From positions 40,018-104,017 of the forward strand of contig JACPDR010000009.1 in assembly GCA_016183935.1 (NCBI GenBank): a DNA stretch of 64,000 bases, given 5' to 3'. Below are positions 35,457-42,958 of the stretch, one piece after another. The position numbers and the translations under genes are program-made. This DNA is from Caulobacterales bacterium. GTDB taxonomy: Bacteria > Pseudomonadota > Alphaproteobacteria > Caulobacterales > Caulobacteraceae. Position 1 is the first letter of the stretch. Each line of letters begins with the position of its first letter. Below the pieces are notes generated by a model. That model was not told the origin of the DNA and did no database searches. It saw only the letters and a list, made by a program, of their open reading frames with translations.

Positions 35457-35805
35457 CCGGTCCGGCTTCACCCTCGTCGAATTGCTCGTCGCCATGGCGG
35501 TGTTCAGCCTTGCGGCCATGGCCCTGCTCAACCTGTCCGGCGAGAACACCCGGTCGGCGGCGCGGGTCGAGACACGGACGCTGGGCGGGGTGGTGGTCGA
35601 GAACCTCGCGGTCGAGGCCATGATCGCGCCGACACTTCCCGAGGGCGAAACGTCGGGCGTTGTCCCGCTTTCGGGACGGCCGTGGCGCTGGACCCGGACG
35701 GTGGCCGGGACCGACGATCCCGAACTGCAACGGATCGACATCCGCGTGGTCACGGACGAGGGACAGGCGGCCGACCGCACCCTGTTCCGGGCGAAGGGGC
35801 CATGA
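35449..35805 (+). CDS. gspI: minor pseudopilin GspI
   Basis: A 118-residue minor pseudopilin with cleavage site RSG/FTLVELLVAMAVFSLAAMALLNLS. A short C-terminal domain (VVVENLAVEAMIAPTLPEGETSG, then RPWRWTRTVAGTDDPELQRIDIRV) is typical of GspI. It nucleates the tip complex with GspJ and GspK. The stop overlaps the gspJ start (ATGA at 35802-35805). Confidence 0.9.
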   Translation: MADRSGFTLVELLVAMAVFSLAAMALLNLSGENTRSAARVETRTLGGVVVENLAVEAMIAPTLPEGETSGVVPLSGRPWRWTRTVAGTDDPELQRIDIRVVTDEGQAADRTLFRAKGP

Positions 35806-36389
35806 AGGGGCGCGAAGGCTTCACCCTCGTCGAGGTGCTGGTCTCGCTGCTGGTCTTCGCCCTGATCGCGGCGGCGGGGTCGGCGGTGCTGAGCCAGTCG
35901 ATCGACAACCGTTTCGCCATCAAGGCGGCAACCGACCGCACCGCCGACCTGCAGCGGATGCGCAGCCTGCTGAAGGCCGACCTCGGCCAGGCGGCGGCGC
36001 GGCGTTCGCGCGGCCCGACCGGCCGGCCGATGACACAGCCGATGAGCGGCGCGGCCGCGCCCGGCGATCCGGTGCTGGTCCTGACCCGGGCCGGCTGGAG
36101 CAATCCGGGCGAGCAGGCGCGGCCGTCGCTGCAGCGGGTCGAATACCGCCTGGTCGAGAACCGGCTGGAGCGGCGCGTCGCGACCCATCTGGACGGCGCC
36201 CGGCCCGGCCCGCCGCAGGTGCTGTACCGCGGCGTCCGCGACCTGACGGTGAGCTTCCTCAAGGACGGGTCCGAGGCGCCGGCGTACCTCACCACGCCCG
36301 AGCGGCCGCTGCCGGACGCGGTGCGGGTGCGGATGACGCTGGACGGCTACGGCCCGGTCGAGCAGCTGTTCCTCGTGGGGGGCGGCTGA
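35802..36389 (+). CDS. gspJ: minor pseudopilin GspJ
   Basis: A 195-residue minor pseudopilin. MKGREG/FTLVEVLVSLLVFALIAAAGSAVL contains the short leader and cleavage site. The C-terminal domain has the GspJ pattern DLQRMRSLLKADLGQAAARRSRG, LQRVEYRLVENRLERRV and VLYRGVRDLTVSFLKDG. The start overlaps the gspI stop and the stop overlaps the gspK ATG at 36389. Confidence 0.91.
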   Translation: MKGREGFTLVEVLVSLLVFALIAAAGSAVLSQSIDNRFAIKAATDRTADLQRMRSLLKADLGQAAARRSRGPTGRPMTQPMSGAAAPGDPVLVLTRAGWSNPGEQARPSLQRVEYRLVENRLERRVATHLDGARPGPPQVLYRGVRDLTVSFLKDGSEAPAYLTTPERPLPDAVRVRMTLDGYGPVEQLFLVGGG

Positions 36390-37375
36390 TGCAGCCCGGG
36401 TCCGACAACCGCGAGGGCATGGCCCTGCTGACCGTCCTGCTGCTGGTGGCGGTGATGTCGGTGGTCGCCGTCGCGGTGCTGGACGATGTGCGCTTTTCCG
36501 TGCGCCGCGCCACCAACGCCGAAACCCAGGCCCAGGCCCAGTGGTACGCCTCGGGGGCCGAGGCGCTGGCCCGACGGCAGGTGGCGCGTCTGCTGACCGC
36601 AAACCCGGCCCGCACGCCGCTGGAGCCGGCGTGGAACGGGCGCCGGATGAGCTTCCCCATCGAGGGAGGGGCGATCAGCGCCGTGCTCACCGACGGACAG
36701 GCCTGCTTCAACCTCAACAGCCTGGTCGAAGGCGTCGGCGAGGACCTGATGGCGCGGCCCGCGGGCGCGGCGCAGTTCCTCGCGCTCGGCCGGGCCGTCG
36801 GCGCGCCCGACAGCCGGATGCGCGCCGTGGCCGACGCCCTGACCGATTGGCTCGACGCCGACGGCGCATCACGGCCGCTGGGGGCCGAGGACGGGGCCTA
36901 TGCAGGCCTGGCCAGGCCGTATCGCACCGGCGGGGTGCTGCTGGCCGAGGTCAGCGAACTGCGGGCGATCAAGGGGGTGGACGCCGACCTTTACCGCCGC
37001 CTGCGCCCGTATGTCTGCGCCCTGCCGACCAGTCGGCCGGCGCCGCTGAACGTCAACACCCTGACGCCGGAACAGGCGCCCCTGCTGATGGCGCTGACCG
37101 ACAACGCGCTCGGCCCCGAAAGCGCGCGGGCGGTGATCGCGCGGCGGCCGAGGGGTGGTTGGCCCGACGCCGCCGCCTTCTGGGCCCAGCCCGCCCTGGC
37201 CGCCGTCGAGATCCCGGCCGAGGCGCGCGAGCAGGCCGCCGTCCTGACCCGCTACTTCAACCTCCGCATCGACGTCGACTACGGCGGCGGCCGCGCCGTC
37301 CGCACCGCCCTTCTGCACGCACAGCCCGACGGCGCGGTGCGGACCGTCATCCAGCGCTGGACTCTCGAAGAATGA
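36389..37375 (+). CDS. gspK: minor pseudopilin GspK
   Basis: A 328-residue atypical pseudopilin forming the tip of the pseudopilus. The leader REG/MALLTVLLLVAVMSVVAVAV lacks Glu at +5, as usual for GspK. The large alpha domain follows: QAQAQWYASGAEALARRQV, FNLNSLVEG, ALTDWLDADG, then PLNVNTLTPEQAPLLMALTDN (the helix-hairpin region). ATG 36389 overlaps the gspJ stop; the stop overlaps the gspL start (ATGA at 37372-37375). Confidence 0.93.
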   Translation: MQPGSDNREGMALLTVLLLVAVMSVVAVAVLDDVRFSVRRATNAETQAQAQWYASGAEALARRQVARLLTANPARTPLEPAWNGRRMSFPIEGGAISAVLTDGQACFNLNSLVEGVGEDLMARPAGAAQFLALGRAVGAPDSRMRAVADALTDWLDADGASRPLGAEDGAYAGLARPYRTGGVLLAEVSELRAIKGVDADLYRRLRPYVCALPTSRPAPLNVNTLTPEQAPLLMALTDNALGPESARAVIARRPRGGWPDAAAFWAQPALAAVEIPAEAREQAAVLTRYFNLRIDVDYGGGRAVRTALLHAQPDGAVRTVIQRWTLEE

Positions 37376-38478
37376 AACCGACCCGCCTGATCCTCATCCC
37401 GGCGCTCAACAGCCAGCCGGCGCCTTTCATGGTCGTGGCCCCCGACGGCTATGTGCTCGACCGCGGCATGCTGACGCCCGACGCCGTCGAGCGGCCCGCG
37501 CCGATGCGCACCGTGGCGGTCGTACCCGGGGCCGACGTCACGGTGCGCTGGCTCGACCTGCCCGCCGGCGGCGCGGCGCAGGTGCGCGCCGCCGCGGCCT
37601 GGCGCCTGCGCGACGATCTGGCCGCCACGTCCGAACGGCTCGCCGTCGTCGTCGGACCGGTCCCCGCCCCCGGCCAGCCGCGCCTGACCGCCGTGGTCAG
37701 CCGCAGCCTGCTGGAGGCTTGGACCGACTACCTCGAGGGGCTGGGCGTCCGCGCCGACGCCCTGGTGCCCGACATGCTGACCCTGACCGAGCCGGAGGAC
37801 GACGACGCCGTCCAGGCGGTGACGTTCGGCGACAACCTGGCCCTGCGTGGCCGTCGGTTCGCCGCGACCGTCCAGCCGGACCTCGCCGATCTGGTCGTCG
37901 GCGATCGCCGCGTGGTCGCCGTCGAGGATGCGCAGGCGGTGGAACAGGCGCTCGTCGCGGCGGCGCGCGCGCCGACGGTCAACCTGCTGGACGGCGCGGG
38001 GCGGGAGCCGGGCGGTGGATCGATCGGCTGGCGGCGGGCCGCCGGACTGGCCGCCGCAGTCCTGATCTCGCCCCTGCTTCTGACCGCCGCCGCCGCCGTC
38101 CGCGACGATATGACGGCCCGCAAACTGGAGGCCCAAACTCTCGAGGCGATCACAGCCGCGGCGCCCGAACTGGCCCGGGAGGCCGACCCGACCGCCGCCC
38201 TGCGCCGCCGGGCCGCCACGGCCCCGCCGCCGGGCGGAGTCACGGCCGCCGCCGCCGCACTGTTCACGGCGGTCGAGGCGGTCGAAGGCGCCGAGCTCGA
38301 CATGCTCGTCGCCGGCCCGGATGACGGCGTGAAGGTCACCGTGAGCCATCCGGCCTACTCGGACATGGACGACATCGGTCGCCGGATGAGCGAGGCCGGT
38401 CTGGCGGTGACCGAAACCGCCACCCTCGACGAGGGCGGTCGCGTTGTCAGCGACATCAGCATCGGAGCGCGCCCATGA
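37372..38478 (+). CDS. gspL: type II secretion protein GspL
   Basis: A 368-residue inner-membrane protein. The N-terminal ~220 residues form the actin-like cytoplasmic domain that binds GspE (TVAVVPGADVTVRWLDLPAGG, AAAAWRLRDDLAATSE, LTAVVSRSLLEAWTDYLEGLGV). A single helix (AAGLAAAVLISPLLLTAAAAV) leads to a periplasmic ferredoxin-like domain near the C-terminus (VKVTVSHPAYSDMDDIGRRM). It overlaps gspK upstream and gspM downstream by four bases each. Confidence 0.9.
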   Translation: MKPTRLILIPALNSQPAPFMVVAPDGYVLDRGMLTPDAVERPAPMRTVAVVPGADVTVRWLDLPAGGAAQVRAAAAWRLRDDLAATSERLAVVVGPVPAPGQPRLTAVVSRSLLEAWTDYLEGLGVRADALVPDMLTLTEPEDDDAVQAVTFGDNLALRGRRFAATVQPDLADLVVGDRRVVAVEDAQAVEQALVAAARAPTVNLLDGAGREPGGGSIGWRRAAGLAAAVLISPLLLTAAAAVRDDMTARKLEAQTLEAITAAAPELAREADPTAALRRRAATAPPPGGVTAAAAALFTAVEAVEGAELDMLVAGPDDGVKVTVSHPAYSDMDDIGRRMSEAGLAVTETATLDEGGRVVSDISIGARP

Positions 38479-38948
38479 ACCGGATCGTCGGCGAACTGCG
38501 GCAGGCCTGGGACGGGCGGACCCGCCGCGAACAGCGCATGCTGACGGGGATGGGCCTGCTGATCGCGGCGGTCGTGGTGTGGCTGGGCGTGGTCCGGCCG
38601 GTCACCGGGTGGCGCGATGCGGCCGCGCGGGACAGGGGCCGGGCGGAGTCCGAACTGGTCGAGGTCCGCCGCGCCCTCGCCCGCCTGGCGCCCGCGACGT
38701 CCACCGAGGTCCGGACCGACGCCCGGGGACTCGAGCCGGTCGTGCGGCAGACCGCCGAGGCCGCGGGCCTCGAGATCACCACCGGCATGGACGCTTCCGG
38801 CCGCCTCGGCTTCAGCGCGCCCCGCGCTCCGAGCGCCGCCGTGTTCGGTTGGCTGGCCGCTCTGGAGACGACCCATGGGCTCCGGCCCGTCAGCCTCAGC
38901 GTGGTCGAGAACGCCGACGCCTCCCTGCAGGTCGAGGGGGCGTTCTGA
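38475..38948 (+). CDS. gspM: type II secretion protein GspM
   Basis: A 157-residue bitopic inner-membrane protein and partner of GspL. It has the N-terminal amphipathic stretch (LRQAWDGRTRREQRMLTGMGLLIAAVVVWLGVVRPV) with the usual 'RE..ML..' before the helix, then a periplasmic part with FGWLAALETTHGLRPVSLSVVENAD. It is the last gene of the Gsp operon. No gspN follows, which is common in alphaproteobacteria. Confidence 0.88.
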   Translation: MNRIVGELRQAWDGRTRREQRMLTGMGLLIAAVVVWLGVVRPVTGWRDAAARDRGRAESELVEVRRALARLAPATSTEVRTDARGLEPVVRQTAEAAGLEITTGMDASGRLGFSAPRAPSAAVFGWLAALETTHGLRPVSLSVVENADASLQVEGAF

Positions 38949-39254
38949 GCCGCCACCCTCGACCGTTCAGGCTACCGGCGTCCGCTCGGAACGCCGCCCG
39001 CAGGGTGAGAGAACCGGCCCGTGCCCGCCTCGGCCGGCGGCGGCGACGCCCCCAGGCGCCAACGGCGGTAAGTGTTGAGCTGGTATTCCGCCCTGGGCGG
39101 CCCGTGACGGTGGAGGCAGTCAGACGGCAACTCGTCTCCAGACTGCGTGGCGGTCCCGCCCGACGCCGTCTGCCATCGAAATCTGGGCGACAGGCGCGAC
39201 GGCACGCCCGTAAGTTCCATAAGTGAATGGGAGTTTTCTCGCTTTCCTGATGTG
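38949..39254. other. intergenic stretch after gspM; no gene seen
   Basis: About 300 bases after the Gsp operon. Open frames run through it on both strands, but their products are arginine-rich shadow text with no recognisable pattern or start site. From about 39210 the composition turns A+T-rich, marking the promoter region of the next gene. Confidence 0.5.
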
Positions 39255-39305
39255 TTGACCAATCCGAATATGGCTGATTAACTTCCGTAAGAAAATTTAC
39301 GGAAG
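39255..39305 (+). promoter_or_regulatory. promoter with inverted-repeat operator before DUF1295 gene
   Basis: TTGACC (39255-39260) is followed 17-18 bases later by TTAACT/TAACTT, a fair sigma-70-type pair. A perfect 9-bp inverted repeat, CTTCCGTAA-GAAAAT-TTACGGAAG (39282-39305), covers the expected start site and ends eight bases before the ATG. That position suits a repressor site; the tandem HxlR-type protein at 41153 is the nearest candidate. Confidence 0.6.
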
Positions 39306-39313
39306 GGTGAGCT

Positions 39314-40252
39314 ATGGTCGTTCTGATGGCCTTGGCGGGACTGTTTGCAATTGCGTGGTTGTCCAGCATTCCCGCGGATTTCCGCGCGCGGCGGTGGCAC
39401 TATGTCCACGTCGTCCTGATCGCCGTGCCCTTCATCGCTGTGGCCTGGGCGCCGCCGGGGTTCGAGGCGGCGGCGTCGATCCTGTTGATGAGCGGCGGGG
39501 TCCTGCTGGTGCTGTGCGTGGCCGCGTGGCTGGCGGGGACGGCGCTGCGCAACCACGGCCTCATGGACATCGCCTATCCCCTGATGGTTCTCGGCATGAC
39601 GGGCTTTGCGCTCAGTGGATCGGCCTCGGGCCTCAGTCCTCACAGCCTGCTGCTGATGGGGCTGGTGACGCTGTGGTGTCTGCGGCTGGTGTCACACGCC
39701 GCCCGGACCAACCTCAAGGCCGAGCAGGAGCCCTACGCCACCCTGCGTCGCCGCTACGCCTCCCGGTGGTTCAGCTGGAGCTTCTTCGCCGTCTACGCCC
39801 TGCAGGGAATGATCCTGTGGGTCTGGTGCGCGCCCTTCGCCTTCGCCATGGCGGCCCCTTCAGGAGATCTGTCCGTCGCCGACCTGATCGGGGCCGGGGT
39901 CTGGATCGTCGGATTCCTGTTCCAGGCCGTCGGCGACTGGCAGCTGAAGCAGTTCAAGGCCGATCCGGCCAACCGCGGCCAGATCATGCAGAAGGGACTG
40001 TGGAGCTTCACCCGCCACCCGAACTATTTCGGCGAAGGCTTGATGTGGATCGGATATTTCCTGTTCGCCCTGCAACATCCGTGGGGCTGGGTAACGCTGT
40101 TCAGCCCGATCTACGTCTATTGGTTCATGGGTTACGGGTCGGCGGCGCCGGGTAATGAACGCCACATGCGCAAGACGCGTCCCGACTATGACGACTATGC
40201 GCGTCGCGTGCCCCGCATGTTTCCCCGTCTGCCGTTCGGGGGGAGGTCATGA
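39314..40252 (+). CDS. DUF1295 / steroid 5-alpha-reductase-like membrane protein
   Basis: A 312-residue polytopic protein with about seven hydrophobic helices. The conserved C-terminal signature of the DUF1295/isoprenylcysteine methyltransferase-reductase group is present: FQAVGDWQLKQFKADPANRGQIMQKGLWSFTRHPNYFGEGLMWIGYFLFAL, and ERHMRKTRPDYDDYARRVPRMFPRLP at the end. Family members bind NAD(P)H or a methyl donor and act on lipids or steroids; the reaction here is unknown. ATG 39314 lies at the end of a regulated promoter. It overlaps the SDR gene by four bases (ATGA). Confidence 0.88.
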   Translation: MVVLMALAGLFAIAWLSSIPADFRARRWHYVHVVLIAVPFIAVAWAPPGFEAAASILLMSGGVLLVLCVAAWLAGTALRNHGLMDIAYPLMVLGMTGFALSGSASGLSPHSLLLMGLVTLWCLRLVSHAARTNLKAEQEPYATLRRRYASRWFSWSFFAVYALQGMILWVWCAPFAFAMAAPSGDLSVADLIGAGVWIVGFLFQAVGDWQLKQFKADPANRGQIMQKGLWSFTRHPNYFGEGLMWIGYFLFALQHPWGWVTLFSPIYVYWFMGYGSAAPGNERHMRKTRPDYDDYARRVPRMFPRLPFGGRS

Positions 40253-41151
40253 GCCTCGTCGATCTGCGGGGACGCGTCGCGATCGTCACCGGCGCCGGCA
40301 AGGGGCTGGGCCGGGCCTACGCCCAAGGTCTGGCGGCGCGCGGCGCCTCTGTGGTGGTCAACAACCGCCGCCATGCGGGCGAGAGCACGGAACAAACCTC
40401 GGCATGGTCGACGGTTGAGGCCATCAGGGCCGCGGGCGGCCAGGCCGTGGCGAACTTCTCGTCGGTCGAGGCGGGGGACTCCGGCCTGGCCATGGTCCGG
40501 GACGCGCTGGACGCCTTCGGTCGGCTGGACATCGTCGTTGCCAACGCCGCCGCGCCCCAGGCGATCGGATTCAACAAGGTGGACCTGGCGACCTTTCGCC
40601 AGGTCTTCGACGTCGGCTTTCTCGGCACGTTGAATCTGCTGCATGCCGCTTGGCCCGTGTTTCGCGAAGGGGGTTACGGCCGCATCGTGACGACGACCTC
40701 CAGCGCCGGACGTTTCGGCCAGCACGGCCTGTCGGCCTACGGCGCCTCAAAGGCGGCGATCGAGAGTCTGACCCGCACCCTGGCGGCCGAGGGCGCGCGC
40801 AGCGGCATCCTCGCCAACGCGGTGTCTCCCTATGCCCTGTCGCAGATGACGGAAGGCCATATGCGGCCCGACGTGGCCAGACGGTTCACGCCGGACAAGG
40901 TAGTTCCGTTGGTCGCCTGGCTGTCGAGCCAGGCCTGCACGGTCAACGGCGAGGTCATCATCGCTGGTGGTGGACGCTTCCGTCGCGCCAGTCCGGTGGA
41001 GACGATCAGCCTCGAGGGGAACGAGGAGACCTTCGCCGCGCTCATGTCGGAACTGACGGCGACGCCGGGGCGGTCGTTCAGCAGTTCGAACCAGGCCTTC
41101 GACACCCTGTTGGTCGAGGCGGGGCTGGAGCCGCGCAGGCCGCTCGACTAG
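40249..41151 (+). CDS. short-chain dehydrogenase, hydroxyacyl-CoA dehydrogenase-like (cluster B)
   Basis: A 300-residue SDR. The cofactor site is VTGAGKGLGRAYAQGLAARGASVVVNN, the next motif VVANAAAPQ replaces the usual NNAG, and the catalytic set is TTTSSAGRFGQHGLSAYGASK. The pattern 'GGQAVANFSSVEAGDSGLAMVRDALDAFGRLDIVV' resembles the dehydrogenase domain of peroxisomal multifunctional enzyme 2. It probably oxidises a 3-hydroxyacyl-CoA. It is coupled to the membrane reductase-like gene and ends one base before the convergent regulator gene. Confidence 0.87.
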   Translation: MSLVDLRGRVAIVTGAGKGLGRAYAQGLAARGASVVVNNRRHAGESTEQTSAWSTVEAIRAAGGQAVANFSSVEAGDSGLAMVRDALDAFGRLDIVVANAAAPQAIGFNKVDLATFRQVFDVGFLGTLNLLHAAWPVFREGGYGRIVTTTSSAGRFGQHGLSAYGASKAAIESLTRTLAAEGARSGILANAVSPYALSQMTEGHMRPDVARRFTPDKVVPLVAWLSSQACTVNGEVIIAGGGRFRRASPVETISLEGNEETFAALMSELTATPGRSFSSSNQAFDTLLVEAGLEPRRPLD

Positions 41152-41152
41152 G

Positions 41153-42082
41153 TCAGGTTCCGGGCAGGCGCGCGGGCGTGATGTCGGCGTGCTGAACCGG
41201 CTGGGCGCAGCAACTGCAACGGACCACCGCCTGGAGCCGCTCGCCGCAGGGCTTGTGGGTGAGGATCAACGGCTCTTCGCCCCGCGCGTGAATGAAACGG
41301 TCGCCCCAGTGCATCATCTGCACGGTGATGGTGAAAATCGCCCGGGCCGGCGCGGACAGGCTGTACAGATAGCGGTCCGGCCTCTCCTGGTAGAGCCGTG
41401 TATGGGCCAGGCCGAGGAGCTGGAACCTGCGCAAACGATCCGACAGGATCGCCGGGTGCAGGCCAGTGTAGGTCTCGAACTCATCGAAGCGGTGGCAGCC
41501 CATGAAGAAGGCGGCCAGCAGCTGCGCGGCGCGGCGGTCTCCCATGGCCTGAAGAAAGCGGCTGGGTTTGTCGTCCCCGTCCTTGAGGTCGTCGGCGCCC
41601 GAATGGGAGTTGCGGAACCGTCGGCCCGCGGTCGCCTTGGCAGGACCGGCCCCGGGGCCCTCGCGATAGGTCACGTCTTCCAGGGTCACGTCCCGTTCGC
41701 AACGCCCGCACACCGATCGGGAACGCAGCGGCTGTCCGCATTTGTGGATCCACATCGGCTGGACGGTCTGGCCGGGATTGTCCCAGGCCAGCCGCCATTC
41801 GTCGCTGGCCGCGAAGATCGGGAACATGGCGATCCCCCGTTCGGTCAGCCGGTAGCCGCCGCCGCGTTTTCCGGCGGAGGTCTTCTCCGCACAGCCCGCC
41901 TCGATCAGCTGGCCCAGCCGCTTGCTGAGGGTCGAGGGCGAGACGCGCAGCAGGGCGACCAGATCGCTCCAGCTTTCGACTCCCGCGAACATCGCCTCGA
42001 TCAGCATCAGCATCCAGCGATCGCCGATGATGTCGAGCGTCGACAAGACCGAACTGCGGCGCGCGGTATAGGTGTCGGTCAT
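41153..42082 (-). CDS. tandem HxlR-type transcriptional regulator with two zinc-ribbon-like tails
   Basis: A 309-residue protein built from two copies of one unit. Unit one has an HxlR winged helix (STLDIIGDRWMLMLIEAMF, SPSTLSKRLGQLIEAGCAEK, YRLTERG) followed by a four-cysteine tail (KCGQPLRSRSVCGRCERDV). Unit two repeats this (LQAMGDRRAAQLLAAFFMG, HPAILSDRLRRFQLLGLAHT, then KPCGERLQAVVRCSCCAQPV). Ordinary HxlR proteins are ~110 residues and bind as dimers, so this looks like a covalent pseudo-dimer. It lies 63 bases downstream of the hydrolase gene on the same strand and probably controls cluster B. Confidence 0.85.
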   Translation of the reverse strand: MTDTYTARRSSVLSTLDIIGDRWMLMLIEAMFAGVESWSDLVALLRVSPSTLSKRLGQLIEAGCAEKTSAGKRGGGYRLTERGIAMFPIFAASDEWRLAWDNPGQTVQPMWIHKCGQPLRSRSVCGRCERDVTLEDVTYREGPGAGPAKATAGRRFRNSHSGADDLKDGDDKPSRFLQAMGDRRAAQLLAAFFMGCHRFDEFETYTGLHPAILSDRLRRFQLLGLAHTRLYQERPDRYLYSLSAPARAIFTITVQMMHWGDRFIHARGEEPLILTHKPCGERLQAVVRCSCCAQPVQHADITPARLPGT

Positions 42083-42145
42083 CCGAAGCCTGCCTCCCTG
42101 TCCCTGTCTAGCTGAACGGACCGGGATTCAGCCAGTCATTGCGAT

Positions 42146-42958
42146 TCAGGCCGATCCGATGCGTCGCGCGAGGAAGTCGAGCGCCAGGGCGTTGAAGACG
42201 TCCGGCTGCTCGGCCCAGCCGAAATGGCCGACGCCGGACATGCAGACATATTCGCCGTCGATCTTGCCCGCCAGCTTTTCCATGACCGCCGGGGGCGCGG
42301 CGTTCAGGTCGTGCTCGCCCGCGATGCAGAGCACGGGCCGGGTCGCCATCTTGGGCAGGATGTCGCGCCCGTCGAACTGGGTGATGGCCTGGATGGCCGC
42401 GCGGAAGGTTTCCTCGCGCATCTGGGAGACGACGTCGATCATCAGGTCGACGATGGGCCCGCCGGCGCCGGGGGCCATCATGCCGCGCAGCATCTTCGGC
42501 GCGTACTGGGGGATGGTCTGACCCGCGTCGAGGGGAGCCGTCCGGTCGCGAACGAAGGCCTGCTGCCATTCCCCCCCACTGCGGCCGAAGGCGGCGCTGG
42601 TGGCCGAGAGGATCAGGCCCTCGACCCGGTCGGTGCGGTAGTCGAAGGCCCGCTGGGCGATCATCCCGCCCATGCTGTGGCCCATCAGGACGTTGCGCGC
42701 GCCGCCGCGCGCGTCGATCAGGCGCGCGCAGGCTTCGGCCGCCGTCTGGATGCTGAAATCGGCGGGCAGGGGGCTGACGCCGTAGCCCGGCGCGTCCCAG
42801 GCCACGACGCGATAGCCGGCGTCGGACAGGGCCTTGATCTGGCTGCGCCAATACTCCTTGGCCCCGAAGGCGCCGTGGAGCAGGAAGACCGTCACCTCGC
42901 CGTCTCCGGTGACGCTGTGATCGGGCAGGCGGGTGTTCATCTCGGGGGTGTCCTTCAT
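42146..42958 (-). CDS. alpha/beta-fold hydrolase (cluster B)
   Basis: A 270-residue hydrolase with a full triad: nucleophile in LMGHSMGGMIAQRA, aspartate in IAGEHDLNAAPP and histidine in SGVGHFGWAEQP. The oxyanion region is VFLLHGAFGAKEYW. The layout resembles MhpC-type carbon-carbon bond hydrolases and esterases. Its start overlaps the thiolase stop by four bases, so it belongs to the MaoC-oxygenase-thiolase operon. It may cleave an ester or ring-opened product of the cluster B substrate. Confidence 0.88.
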   Translation of the reverse strand: MKDTPEMNTRLPDHSVTGDGEVTVFLLHGAFGAKEYWRSQIKALSDAGYRVVAWDAPGYGVSPLPADFSIQTAAEACARLIDARGGARNVLMGHSMGGMIAQRAFDYRTDRVEGLILSATSAAFGRSGGEWQQAFVRDRTAPLDAGQTIPQYAPKMLRGMMAPGAGGPIVDLMIDVVSQMREETFRAAIQAITQFDGRDILPKMATRPVLCIAGEHDLNAAPPAVMEKLAGKIDGEYVCMSGVGHFGWAEQPDVFNALALDFLARRIGSA

